Below are positions 34,169 to 41,673 of a stretch of DNA of 64,000 nt, one piece after another. This DNA comes from Actinomycetales bacterium (GTDB lineage Bacteria > Actinomycetota > Actinomycetes > Actinomycetales > Cellulomonadaceae). The position numbers and the translations under genes were made by a program. The stretch lies in assembly GCA_020444245.1 (NCBI GenBank), contig JAHLLI010000001.1, positions 1 through 64,000 on the forward strand, read 5' to 3'. Below the pieces are notes generated by a model that saw only the letters and a list, made by a program, of their open reading frames with translations, was not told where the DNA came from and made no database searches. Each line of letters opens with the position of its first letter. Position 1 is the stretch's first letter.

Positions 34169-34813
34169 ATGGACGAGCTCATCCGCGAGATGATCACCCC
34201 CGCTCGCCGCAGCAGCCTCGACACCGGGCGGCGCTCCCGGTTGACCGCCACGGCGCTCACCGTCGGTCTCGCCGCGATCGGCGTGACCAGCCTGACCACC
34301 GGTGCGCTGTTCACCGACACCGACACGGTGAGCAGCAGCGACTTCACCACCGGCACCGTCGACATCAGCCCCGCGATGTCGAGCACGCACACCCTCGGTG
34401 CGACCAACATGGCGCCCGGGGACGTGCAGTTCGGCTCGGTGCCGGTCGACAACGCGGGCTCGCTCGAGCTGCGCTACTCGGTGTCGGTGCAGGGCACCAA
34501 CCTCGACGCCCCCGACCTTGCCGGTGAGTTCCAGCTCGCGGTGTACGCGGGAGTGCCCGAGGCCGCGTGCAACGCGGCCGGCGTCGCCGCGCTCACCCCG
34601 ATCGCCTCGACGTCCGGCGTGCCGACGACGCTCACGCCGCTGGTCGGCGACCCTGCCACCGGCGCGGACGCGGGCGACCGGGTGCTGGCTTCCGGTGCGA
34701 ACGAGTCCCTGTGCGTCTCGGTGGGCCTGCCGCTGGCCACCGGCGACACGTTCCAGAACACCCGCGCGTCGGTCGCGCTCACCTTCGACGCCGAGCAGAC
34801 CGCGAACAACTGA
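34169..34813 (+). CDS. TasA/CalY-like secreted protein with SipW-type signal
   Basis: A 214-residue exported protein. After a basic start, the hydrophobic stretch LTVGLAAIGVTSLTTGALF is followed by TDTDTVSSSDFTTGTVDI, the pattern of SipW-dependent signal peptides seen in TasA and camelysin. The mature part is rich in Thr, Ala, Asp and Ser, with two late Cys residues in EAACNAAG and SLCVSVGL that may pair. TasA forms amyloid-like or donor-strand filaments in Bacillus biofilms; whether this protein does so is inference. Four bases separate it from the signal peptidase gene. Confidence 0.82.
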   Translation: MDELIREMITPARRSSLDTGRRSRLTATALTVGLAAIGVTSLTTGALFTDTDTVSSSDFTTGTVDISPAMSSTHTLGATNMAPGDVQFGSVPVDNAGSLELRYSVSVQGTNLDAPDLAGEFQLAVYAGVPEAACNAAGVAALTPIASTSGVPTTLTPLVGDPATGADAGDRVLASGANESLCVSVGLPLATGDTFQNTRASVALTFDAEQTANN

Positions 34814-34816
34814 CGC

Positions 34817-36025
34817 ATGGCAGTGGCCCAGCTCGTGTCAGCGGGCCCGGCGGACGTCGCCGGGTCCGTCCGGCGCGCGTGGGCGGCCGCGCGCGAGCGG
34901 CTGCGCTCGGCCGCGGTGGACGTCGTCGGGGTGGGGCTCGCGCCGCTGTGGACGTGGGCCCGCGGCGCCACGCGCGACGTCGAGGGGCGGCTGCTCGCGC
35001 TCGCCTGGCCCTGGGCGGCCTGGCTCGCGCTGCTGAGCCCGCTGCGGTGGTGGTCGTGGGGCCTCATGGTGCTGCCCGAGATCCTGGCGCGGGCCCCCGA
35101 GGTCCTGGCGCGGGTCCAGGCGGCCCTGGCGCGGGTCCGACCGGTCCTAGCGCGGGTCCCCGGGGCTCTGGCGCAGGTCCCCGAGGTCCTGGCGCGGGTC
35201 CAGGCGGCGCTGGCGCGGATCCCGGCGCTCCTGCCCCGCCCACGCGGCCCGGTCGACCGGCGCGCCCGGTCCGGCGCGGCCCGCTCGCGCTGGCGAGCCC
35301 GCACCGCCCGCCGGTCCGACGCGGCCCGCGACACGTCGCCGGCGGACGTGCGGCCACGGCGTGGCCCACGGCCGCGCCTGCTGCTCCAGGTCGGCGTGTG
35401 GGCCGTCGTCGTGGCCGGGGTGGGCGCGTTCGCGGCGAGCCTGGCCGTCCCGCTCTGGTACCAGCTGCACGGCCAGCGCCTGCTGATCGTGACGTCCGGC
35501 TCCATGGCGCCCTTCGTCGAGGCCGGTGACGTGGCCGTGCTGCAGGAGATCGACGACCCGAGCCAGCTGCGGGTCGGACAGGTCGCGACGTTCTGGCCGC
35601 CCGGCTCCAAGCACCTGGTCACGCACCGGATCGTCGACCTCAAGATGCTGCCCGCGCTGATCGAAGGACCGGGCGGCAAGATGATCCCGCAGCTCGACGG
35701 CGCAGGGGACCCGATCATGCGCCCGTACATCTACACCAAGGGCGACGCCAACGCCACGCGCGACCCCAACGCGACGCCGCTGGTCCGGGTCCGCGGCGTG
35801 GTCGTCGACTCGCACCCTGGCTGGGGCTCGTGGCTCGGGTGGGCGCAGTCCCCGGCCGGACGCTTCGCGCTCCTCGCGCCGCCGCTGGCCCTGCTCGCCC
35901 TCCTCGAGGTGCTCGACGCGGCCGAGGACCGCCGCCGACGCGCTGCCCGTCGGCGCGCCCCGGCCCGCGACACCGTCATCGGACCCTCGCCGGCGGAGGT
36001 GCGCGATGCGCTGGGCGCGTCCTGA
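34817..36025 (+). CDS. sipW: SipW/ER-type signal peptidase I with heptad-repeat insert
   Basis: A 402-residue membrane protease. The catalytic Ser229 is in VTSGSMAPFVEAGD and His270 in HLVTHRIVD, the Ser-His dyad of the SipW/Sec11 branch rather than the Ser-Lys of normal LepB. A hydrophobic segment just before the catalytic domain (VGVWAVVVAGVGAFAASLAV) and one near the C-terminus (FALLAPPLALLALLEVL) anchor it. Residues 87-142 consist of about eight 7-residue units of the form PxxLARV, not known in SipW. The neighbours are its likely substrates: the TasA-like protein before it and the LamG-like protein after it, which overlaps by 20 bp. Confidence 0.87.
   Translation: MAVAQLVSAGPADVAGSVRRAWAAARERLRSAAVDVVGVGLAPLWTWARGATRDVEGRLLALAWPWAAWLALLSPLRWWSWGLMVLPEILARAPEVLARVQAALARVRPVLARVPGALAQVPEVLARVQAALARIPALLPRPRGPVDRRARSGAARSRWRARTARRSDAARDTSPADVRPRRGPRPRLLLQVGVWAVVVAGVGAFAASLAVPLWYQLHGQRLLIVTSGSMAPFVEAGDVAVLQEIDDPSQLRVGQVATFWPPGSKHLVTHRIVDLKMLPALIEGPGGKMIPQLDGAGDPIMRPYIYTKGDANATRDPNATPLVRVRGVVVDSHPGWGSWLGWAQSPAGRFALLAPPLALLALLEVLDAAEDRRRRAARRRAPARDTVIGPSPAEVRDALGAS
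35075..35242 (+). repeat. 21-bp tandem repeats encoding heptads in SipW
   Basis: About eight 21-bp units encode PEILARA, PEVLARV, QAALARV, RPVLARV, PGALAQV, PEVLARV, QAALARI and PALLPRP. Leu, Ala and Val recur at fixed heptad positions, as in an amphipathic helix or coiled coil. DNA identity between units suggests recent expansion. Confidence 0.85.
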
Positions 36026-36785
36026 GCGACGGCCGGGATGGCCGGTCGTGATCCTTGCCGCTCTGGTCGGCGTCGCCGCGGGGCTGTCGCTGCCCCGCGC
36101 GCAGGCCACCGGCGCGGTGTTCGTCGACGCCGGCACCGTGAACGCCTCGTTCCAGGTGGGCACCTGCTCGGGCAGCTGGTCGGCGGCCGTCGCCGGGCTC
36201 GCTCCGCTGCGGCACTGGGACTTCGCGGCAGCGAGCACCCCGGCCGGCGACCTTCCCGCACCGGGGCTGCTGGTGTGCGACCCGTCCGGGGCGCTGAGCC
36301 TGCACGGGGAGGCGGAGGAGAACGTCACCGACCCGTCCGGCGCGATCCCGGAGGTCTCGTTCGGGGCGGTCGCGCTGTGGGTGCAGCTGTCCGACACCGC
36401 GGCCACCGGCGACCTGGTCTGGGCGATCGGCGCCGACGGGACCCGCTCCGGGCTGCGCGTGTCCGGCGGACAGCTCGAGGTCGTCGAGGTCCCGGCCCCG
36501 GGCGACCCGGTGTCCGTGCTCGCCCAGGCGGCCGCGCCCGGCCCCGGCCCGCACCTGGTCACCCTCGCCCGCGCGGGCGGCGACCTGACCCTCTACGTCG
36601 ACGCGTCGGCCGTGGCCACCGCGACCCTCGCGGCGACCGGGACCGGCGACCTGACGCTGGTGGTCGGGGCGCCCACCGGCAGCGCCGAGGACGCAGCCAC
36701 CGGTGCGGTCGACGAGGTGCTGGTGCTGCCCGTGACGCCGAGCGCCGCTCAGGTGGCGGCCCTCGTGGCGGCGAACGCCTGGTGA
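36006..36785 (+). CDS. Secreted LamG/concanavalin-like protein of the TasA-SipW operon
   Basis: A 259-residue exported protein. A basic start and hydrophobic stretch (VVILAALVGVAAGLSL) end at PRAQATGAVFVDAGTVNASF, which looks like the SipW-type site in the TasA-like protein. The mature region is beta-rich and fits a laminin-G/concanavalin fold: HWDFAAAS, GLRVSGGQLEVVE, HLVTLARAGGDLTLYVDASA and a C-terminal DEVLVLPVTPSAAQVAAL, as in LamG-3 domains that bind sugars or proteins. The ATG overlaps the sipW end by 20 bp. A role as a minor filament or cell-surface adhesin is inference. Confidence 0.78.
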   Translation: MRWARPERRPGWPVVILAALVGVAAGLSLPRAQATGAVFVDAGTVNASFQVGTCSGSWSAAVAGLAPLRHWDFAAASTPAGDLPAPGLLVCDPSGALSLHGEAEENVTDPSGAIPEVSFGAVALWVQLSDTAATGDLVWAIGADGTRSGLRVSGGQLEVVEVPAPGDPVSVLAQAAAPGPGPHLVTLARAGGDLTLYVDASAVATATLAATGTGDLTLVVGAPTGSAEDAATGAVDEVLVLPVTPSAAQVAALVAANAW

Positions 36786-36845
36786 CCGCGACCCGGGACC
36801 TGTGACTCACGCCTGGCCCGCCGTCCCCCCGCAAGGCTGAGGGCC

Positions 36846-37361
36846 ATGAAGGCACTGGTGGTGTACGAGTCGATGTTCGGAGCCACGCAGTCCGCCGCCG
36901 AGGCGATCGGCGACGGGCTCGCCCCGCACGGGAGCGTCCGCGTCGTCGAGGTGGGCGCGCTCGCCGAGGAGTCCGGCGGCGCCGTCGGGGAGGACGTCGA
37001 CCTGCTCGTCGTCGGCGGCCCGACGCACGCGTTCTCCATGTCGCGGGCGAACACCCGCGAGGACGCCCGCAAGGAGGGCCTGCCGATCATCTCGACGGGT
37101 CCGGGGGTCCGCGAGTGGCTGGACGGCGTCCGGATCCCCGGTGGGGTGGCGTGGGCGGCGTTCGACACCAAGGTCAGCACGCCCCCGCTGCCCGGGGCTG
37201 CCTCGAAGTCCATCACCAAGGAGCTGCGCAAGCTCGGCGGCCGGATGGCGGCCAAGCCGATGTCCTTCGCCGTGCAGGGCAAGGCCGGTGGGCTCCTGGA
37301 CGGCGAGCTCGAGCGCGCGAAGGCGTGGGGCGACCAGCTCGGCCGCACCGCTGGGACCTGA
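36846..37361 (+). CDS. Flavodoxin family protein (copy 1)
   Basis: A 171-residue flavodoxin-like FMN protein. It begins MKALVVYESMFGATQ with the phosphate-binding loop, and has VDLLVVGGPTHAFSMSRANTR, the second FMN loop. Such proteins may carry electrons or act as quinone or protein oxidoreductases. A close paralogue follows 40 bp downstream in the same direction. No ferredoxin-NADP reductase is adjacent. Confidence 0.88.
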   Translation: MKALVVYESMFGATQSAAEAIGDGLAPHGSVRVVEVGALAEESGGAVGEDVDLLVVGGPTHAFSMSRANTREDARKEGLPIISTGPGVREWLDGVRIPGGVAWAAFDTKVSTPPLPGAASKSITKELRKLGGRMAAKPMSFAVQGKAGGLLDGELERAKAWGDQLGRTAGT

Positions 37362-37401
37362 GCCACACGCACCCGTCGCCCGTACCTGTCAGGGTGGACC
37401 C

Positions 37402-37920
37402 ATGAAGGCGCTGGTGGTCTACGAGTCGATGTTCGGCAGCACCCGGACGATCGCAGAGACGATCGGTGCTGCGCTGGCCCAGCACGGCTCGGTCCGGGTC
37501 GTCGAGGTCGGCACCCTGCTGGCCGAGCAGGGCGGCGACACCGTCACCCACGACGTCGACCTGTTGGTGGTCGGTGGACCGACCCACACCTTCGGCATGT
37601 CCCGCCCCAGCACCCGCGCCGAGGCGGTCCGCAAGCACGGTGCCGTGGTCTCCTCCGGCGGCGGCGTGCGCGAGTGGCTCGACAGCGTGCGGCTGCCGTC
37701 GTCGATCTCCGCCGCGGCCTTCGACACCCGGGTGGGCACCATGCGCCTCGCCGGTGGCGCGGCGGCCAAGGGGATCGACAAGTGGCTCAGCAGGCTCGGC
37801 GCCACGATGATCTCGCCCCCCACGTCGTTCATGGTCAAGGGCATGACCGGCGGCCTGCTCGACGGTCAGGTCACCAAGGCGCGCGAGTGGGGCACCAAGC
37901 TCGGCCTCGCGGTGACCTGA
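37402..37920 (+). CDS. Flavodoxin family protein (copy 2)
   Basis: A 172-residue paralogue of the preceding gene, sharing MKALVVYESMFG, HGSVRVVEVG, DVDLLVVGGPTH and GGLLDG. It differs in the acidic loop (TLLAEQGGDTVTHD) and in the GMSRPSTRAEAV segment. The tandem pair arose by duplication. It is convergent with the exonuclease gene, only 3 bp apart, with no terminator hairpin between. Confidence 0.88.
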   Translation: MKALVVYESMFGSTRTIAETIGAALAQHGSVRVVEVGTLLAEQGGDTVTHDVDLLVVGGPTHTFGMSRPSTRAEAVRKHGAVVSSGGGVREWLDSVRLPSSISAAAFDTRVGTMRLAGGAAAKGIDKWLSRLGATMISPPTSFMVKGMTGGLLDGQVTKAREWGTKLGLAVT

Positions 37921-37923
37921 GCC

Positions 37924-38862
37924 TCACCCCGCGAGCGCGTCGACCAGCCGGGTCACCGCCCCGCTGATCCCCCAGCGCTCGGCGAGCGCGACGAGCGCGT
38001 CCGGGTCGGCCGGTGTGCGCGGCAGCGCGTCGTCGACCTCCCCGAGGCGCAGGTCTCGCACCACGCGGACCACGCCCGGCGCGACCGCCAGGTAGTCCGC
38101 GGCCTCGGCGAGCCGCCGCGCCTGCGTCGCCGTCACGCCCGGGTCCCCGGCCTCGACAGCGGCCAGCAGCCCTTCGAGCGACCCGTACCGGCCGATCAGC
38201 GCCGCAGCGGTCTTCTCGCCCACGCCTCGCACCCCCGGCAGGCCGTCGCTCGGGTCACCGCGCAGCACGGCCATGTCCGCGTAGCCGGCGCCGTCGGGAA
38301 CGCCGTAGGTCGCCGCGAGGTGGGCCTGGTCGACCACCAGAGGGTTGCCGCCTCCCTTGACCGGGTACAGCACGCGCACCGGCCCGGTGTCGTCGACCAG
38401 CTGGAACAGGTCGCGGTCCCCGGTCATGATCTCGACCGGCACGCGCTCGGCGTCCGGCTTCGCGCGCTCGCGGGTGGCCAAGGTCCCGATCACATCATCG
38501 GCCTCGGCCCCCGGAGCGCCGACCCGCGCGATCCCGAACGCGGCCAGCACGTCCACGATCACCGGCACCTGGGGCGTGAGCAGCTCGGGCACGTCCTCCG
38601 CGCCGTCGGCCCCGACGCGGTGTGCCTTGTACGACGCCAGCGCGTCCACCCGGAACTGCGGACGCCAGTCCTGGTCCCAGCAGGCGACGAGCCTCGCCGG
38701 CCGCCGCGCGACGACGAGCCGTGCGATCGCGTCCAGGAACCCTCGCACCGCGTTGACCGGCGATCCGTCCGGCGCCCGCACCGAGTCCGGCACACCGTAG
38801 AACGCCCGGAAGTACATCGACGCGCTGTCCAACAGCAGAAGGGGAGCAGCGTTGGGAGGCAT
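37924..38862 (-). CDS. 5'-3' exonuclease (PolI N-terminal domain-like, FEN family)
   Basis: A 312-residue stand-alone FEN/5' nuclease. Acidic metal ligands are visible in LLLDSASMYFRAF, ACWDQDWRP, GAEADDVIGTLA and MTGDRDLFQLV, and the helix-hairpin-helix DNA-binding region is GLPGVRGVGEKTAAALI. It would remove RNA primers or flaps during replication and repair. The ATG at 38862 starts MPPNAAPLLLLDSASMYF; a longer in-frame start at 38934 is not needed. A 17-bp copy of its 5' coding region lies 399 bp upstream in a broken reading frame (see 39211-39267). Confidence 0.93.
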   Translation of the reverse strand: MPPNAAPLLLLDSASMYFRAFYGVPDSVRAPDGSPVNAVRGFLDAIARLVVARRPARLVACWDQDWRPQFRVDALASYKAHRVGADGAEDVPELLTPQVPVIVDVLAAFGIARVGAPGAEADDVIGTLATRERAKPDAERVPVEIMTGDRDLFQLVDDTGPVRVLYPVKGGGNPLVVDQAHLAATYGVPDGAGYADMAVLRGDPSDGLPGVRGVGEKTAAALIGRYGSLEGLLAAVEAGDPGVTATQARRLAEAADYLAVAPGVVRVVRDLRLGEVDDALPRTPADPDALVALAERWGISGAVTRLVDALAG

Positions 38863-38918
38863 GGGTGGAGTGTGCCAGCGCAGCACCGCTCGGGCCTCCC
38901 CACCTCTAGCCTTGACGC

Positions 38919-39194
38919 ATGCGATGGTCGGCACCGCGCGTCGTGTCGTTCGAGGACCAGGACTTCTGCGACTGGTGCTACGGCCGGGTCACCAAGCGCG
39001 ACCGCGACGAGTCCACGCGTCTTGGCCTTGCGGCGCAACAGGCGCTCGCGTGCTCGCGTTGTCGAGCCCAGCACCGGTACGTCGAACCCCCCTGGGGGTT
39101 GGGCCGAGGGCGAGCCCTGGCCGTTCGCCACCTAGCGCCCACCTCGACGCTGGCGTCCGCGAAGAGGCGATTCAGCGCTCGCGATCGACCGTGA
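38919..39194 (+). CDS. Small zinc-ribbon-like protein
   Basis: A 91-residue ORF with two CxxC pairs (FCDWCYGR and ACSRCRAQ) about 25 residues apart, a typical zinc-ribbon spacing, and the ordered stretch VVSFEDQDFCDWC. TAGCCT lies 6 nt before the ATG, like other leaderless promoters here. The tail beyond residue 57 (GLGRGRALAVRH) is less protein-like. Removing one C from the C6 run at 39087-39092 would give PPGGWAEGEPWPFAT and a stop at about 39135, so a frameshift is possible. Function is unknown. Confidence 0.5.
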   Translation: MRWSAPRVVSFEDQDFCDWCYGRVTKRDRDESTRLGLAAQQALACSRCRAQHRYVEPPWGLGRGRALAVRHLAPTSTLASAKRRFSARDRP

Positions 39195-39210
39195 CGTGCG
39201 CTTCGGTGAC

Positions 39211-39267
39211 CTACATCGACGCGCTGTCGAGCAGCAGCGGCGGCCGTGAGGCGGGTTCGGTGCTCAT
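39211..39267 (-). pseudogene. Broken 5' end of a second 5'-3' exonuclease gene
   Basis: Reading from the ATG at 39267, the 18 codons give MSTEPASRPPLLLDSASM and then TAG. The last ten residues match the exonuclease start (PLLLLDSASMYF), and 17 bp (39212-39228) are identical to 38813-38829. Homology stops exactly at the stop codon. A TAGCGT box lies 6 nt before the ATG, as in a leaderless promoter. It is either a relic of a lost paralogue or the ancestral gene start, cut off by a rearrangement. Confidence 0.55.
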
Positions 39268-39352
39268 GCCGACACGCTAGGGCCCGCCGCCCGAGCCGCG
39301 CACGGTCGGCCGAGATCGCCCTCGGGCCGCACGCCAGACCCGCGCCGCCGGG

Positions 39353-39397
39353 ATCGTGGAACGTCGTGCGCGCTCAGCGCGCCGGATGTTCCACGAT
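39353..39397 (-). terminator. Imperfect long hairpin past the DUF1918-DUF1876 gene
   Basis: ATCGTGGAAC (39353-39362) pairs perfectly with GTTCCACGAT (39388-39397), and inner GCGC segments pair again. It lies 61 bp past the minus-strand stop at 39458. It probably ends transcription; there is no T-tract. Confidence 0.45.
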
Positions 39398-39457
39398 GAC
39401 AGCACCGGGGCGCGATCGAGCGACAGGCGCGCTGCCGCACGGCCGCACACGGACGGG

Positions 39458-39937
39458 TCAGGCGTGCACGTGCGCGCTGGTGCCGGTGCGCTCGGAGATC
39501 TCGTCCTCGGCGGTGTCGATGAGGCGGTCCGCCAGGCGGCGCAGCGCGCGGGCGACCGCGACCTCGTCGCCGATCACCGGGTCCTCGGCATCCTCCGGGT
39601 TCCGCCGGGCATGTCCTACCGCGCCCAAGCGGTCCGGGTCACCGGCGACCAGCACGGCCTGCGCCGTGGTCTCCGGGCCTTCGCGGCTCAGCGTGACCTG
39701 GATCCGCCAGGACGTCGCGACCGGCGGCGCAGTCACCGGCGGAGCGACGTCACCACCCACTTCGACGTGCGCGTCCGGCCCGGGGAAGACCAACGTCTCC
39801 TCCCCCGTGTCGTGCCAGCGCACCGTGTACGGCGGCGAGCCGTCGTGGTGCCGTACCGCGATCACCGTGCCGTCGCGGACGGCGCCGTCCACCACGCTCG
39901 ACGCCAGGACCAGCCGGTCACCCACAGACGCCTTCAT
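39458..39937 (-). CDS. DUF1918-DUF1876 fusion protein
   Basis: A 159-residue protein with two small actinobacterial domains. The N-terminal DUF1918 (about 1-58) has MKASVGDRLVLAS and YTVRWHDTGEETLVFPGPDA. The C-terminal DUF1876 (about 75-155) has SWRIQVTLSREG and ARALRRLADRLIDTAEDEI, a dsRBD-like fold. Both occur more often as separate proteins, and neither has a known function. The second ATG (39937) is used because the GAGGAG ribosome site sits 9 nt before it. It is divergent from the PPOX-like gene. Confidence 0.87.
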   Translation of the reverse strand: MKASVGDRLVLASSVVDGAVRDGTVIAVRHHDGSPPYTVRWHDTGEETLVFPGPDAHVEVGGDVAPPVTAPPVATSWRIQVTLSREGPETTAQAVLVAGDPDRLGAVGHARRNPEDAEDPVIGDEVAVARALRRLADRLIDTAEDEISERTGTSAHVHA

Positions 39938-40097
39938 CGCCGTCATCTCCTCGAGGGAGTCCCGATGGTCTCATCATGCGCCGTCCGACGGGCGCGGCGA
40001 CAAGGGTCCTTCGACCCCCGAGACGGGATGGCTCACCAGGCGGGCGGCCGGGACCGTTGGCCCGCGCCGCGCAGCCTTCGGGCGGGAGCATCGGTGG

Positions 40098-40556
40098 ATG
40101 GCGACCTGGAGCGATCTCGAGCGGCTCGACCCTTCGATCGCCGAGGCCGCCCGCACCCTGCTCACGGTGCCGGGCTTCGGCTTCGGCTACCTGGCGACCG
40201 TCGGGGCGTCGGGCGGGCCCCGCATCCACCCGGTCACCCCGGTGTGGGCGGCGGGCACGATGACGGTCTTCGTCGTCCCCTCACCGAAGCTCGGCGACCT
40301 GCGCCGAGACGGGCGGTACGCGCTGCACTCGACAGGCTCGGCCGATGTCGACGACGAGCTCATGGTGCAGGGCAGGGCGGTGGTGCGCGAGGGCGACGCG
40401 GAGCTGCGCGCCGCGTCGGTCGCGGCGGCACCGTTCGCGCCGCCGGACGACCACGTGCTCGTCGAGCTGCTGGTGCACCGCGTGATGTGGGGGCACTACG
40501 AGCCGCGCGGCGTGTTCCCGCCGCAGTACCGCGTCTGGCGGGCGCCGGACGCCTGA
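40098..40556 (+). CDS. Pyridoxamine 5'-phosphate oxidase-like (PPOX-fold) protein
   Basis: A 152-residue split-barrel flavin-binding protein: GFGYLATVGASGGPRIHPVTPVWA, GTMTVFVVPSPKLGDLRRDGRYALHS and the C-terminal YEPRGVFPPQYRVWRAP. In actinobacteria many such proteins use F420 or FMN, or bind heme. The substrate is not known. The ATG at 40098 begins MATWSDLERLDPSIAEAA. Its stop is 13 bp from the end of ccsB on the other strand, so the two units converge. Confidence 0.85.
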   Translation: MATWSDLERLDPSIAEAARTLLTVPGFGFGYLATVGASGGPRIHPVTPVWAAGTMTVFVVPSPKLGDLRRDGRYALHSTGSADVDDELMVQGRAVVREGDAELRAASVAAAPFAPPDDHVLVELLVHRVMWGHYEPRGVFPPQYRVWRAPDA

Positions 40557-40569
40557 GTCCGGTGGGACC

Positions 40570-41673
40570 TCAGCTGCCCGTGTCGAGGCCCGAGTAGGAG
40601 TGCTTGCCGTGGAGCAGCAGGTTCACACCGGTGAAGTTGAAGATCAGCACGGCGAACCCGGCGATCGAGAACCACGCGATGGCCTTGGGCGACCAGCCGC
40701 GCGTCGTCCGGGCGTGCAGGTACGCCGCGTAGACCACCCAGACGATGAAGCTCCAGACCTCCTTGGGGTCCCAGCCCCAGAAGCGTGACCAGGCGTGCTC
40801 GGCCCACACGGCGCCGGCCATCACGGTGAACGTCCACAGCACGAAGCCGATCGCGTTGATCCGGAACGCCAGGCCCTCCAGCGCCCGCACGCTGGGCAGC
40901 TGGTCGAGCATGCCGAAGCGCGGGTGGGACAGTCTCGGCGAGCCGGACTCGCGGGACTCCTTGAGCAGCTGCAACCCGCTCGCGCTCACCCCGACGGTGA
41001 ACATCCCGGTGGCGATCACCGCGATCGTCACGTGGATGACCAGCCAGTAGCTCTGCAGCGCCGGTTCGACGGCCCCGGCCGGGACGTAGAACGCGGTGAG
41101 CCCGAGGCCGAGCGCCACCACCGAGAGCCCGAGCACGAACGCGCCGAGGAACCGCACGTCGCGGCGCAGGGTCAGCAGCCGGAACGTCAGCACCGCGACG
41201 AACGTGCCGACGACGGTGAACTCGTACATGTTCGCCCACGGCACCCGGCCGGCGGCGATCCCCCGCAGCACGATCCCGGCCAGCTCGAGCACGAGCCCCA
41301 GCGTGGTGACCGACATCGCGATGCCCAGCGCGCGCCCCGGGCGGTACTCGGCGGGCGCGTCATCGGCGTCGGTCGCCTCGGCGTTCCCCGCGTCCTCGGC
41401 GTCCCCGCGGGGCTCGTCGGTGTCCGCGCCCGGCCCGCCGTCGGTGACGGCTGCGCCGTCCTCGGCCGGTCGGGTGGTGCTCGACGCCCCGCCGGTCGGG
41501 TCGGCCACCGAGCCGGTGGCCGCTCCCACGAGCGCCGGCTCGGCCACGCGGACGCGCCGCGCGGTGCTGACCTCGGCCCGGCGCGCCAGGTCGAAGGCGA
41601 AGGCCCCGAACGCGAGCGCGTAGGCCGTCGTCGCGCCCCACACCACGATCGTGCTGAGCTCAGCGACGTTCAT
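40570..41673 (-). CDS. ccsB: Cytochrome c biogenesis protein CcsB/ResC
   Basis: Heme export and ligation subunit of system II cytochrome c maturation. The 367-residue membrane protein has the tryptophan-rich heme motif FWGWDPKEVWSFIVW and conserved heme histidines in WLVIHVTIAV and YLHARTTRGW. A Pro/Ala/Asp-rich loop (about 45-110) is inserted after the first helix. It is the last gene of the cluster, and its start overlaps the end of resB by 14 bp. The order phosphatase-tlpA-ccdA-resB-ccsB matches Rv0525-Rv0529 of mycobacteria. Confidence 0.95.
   Translation of the reverse strand: MNVAELSTIVVWGATTAYALAFGAFAFDLARRAEVSTARRVRVAEPALVGAATGSVADPTGGASSTTRPAEDGAAVTDGGPGADTDEPRGDAEDAGNAEATDADDAPAEYRPGRALGIAMSVTTLGLVLELAGIVLRGIAAGRVPWANMYEFTVVGTFVAVLTFRLLTLRRDVRFLGAFVLGLSVVALGLGLTAFYVPAGAVEPALQSYWLVIHVTIAVIATGMFTVGVSASGLQLLKESRESGSPRLSHPRFGMLDQLPSVRALEGLAFRINAIGFVLWTFTVMAGAVWAEHAWSRFWGWDPKEVWSFIVWVVYAAYLHARTTRGWSPKAIAWFSIAGFAVLIFNFTGVNLLLHGKHSYSGLDTGS

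Noticed and set aside
39353-39397. Terminal inverted repeats of a mini-transposon
   Set aside because: The arms are only 25 bp apart with paired bases between, and no direct repeats flank them; a terminator is simpler.
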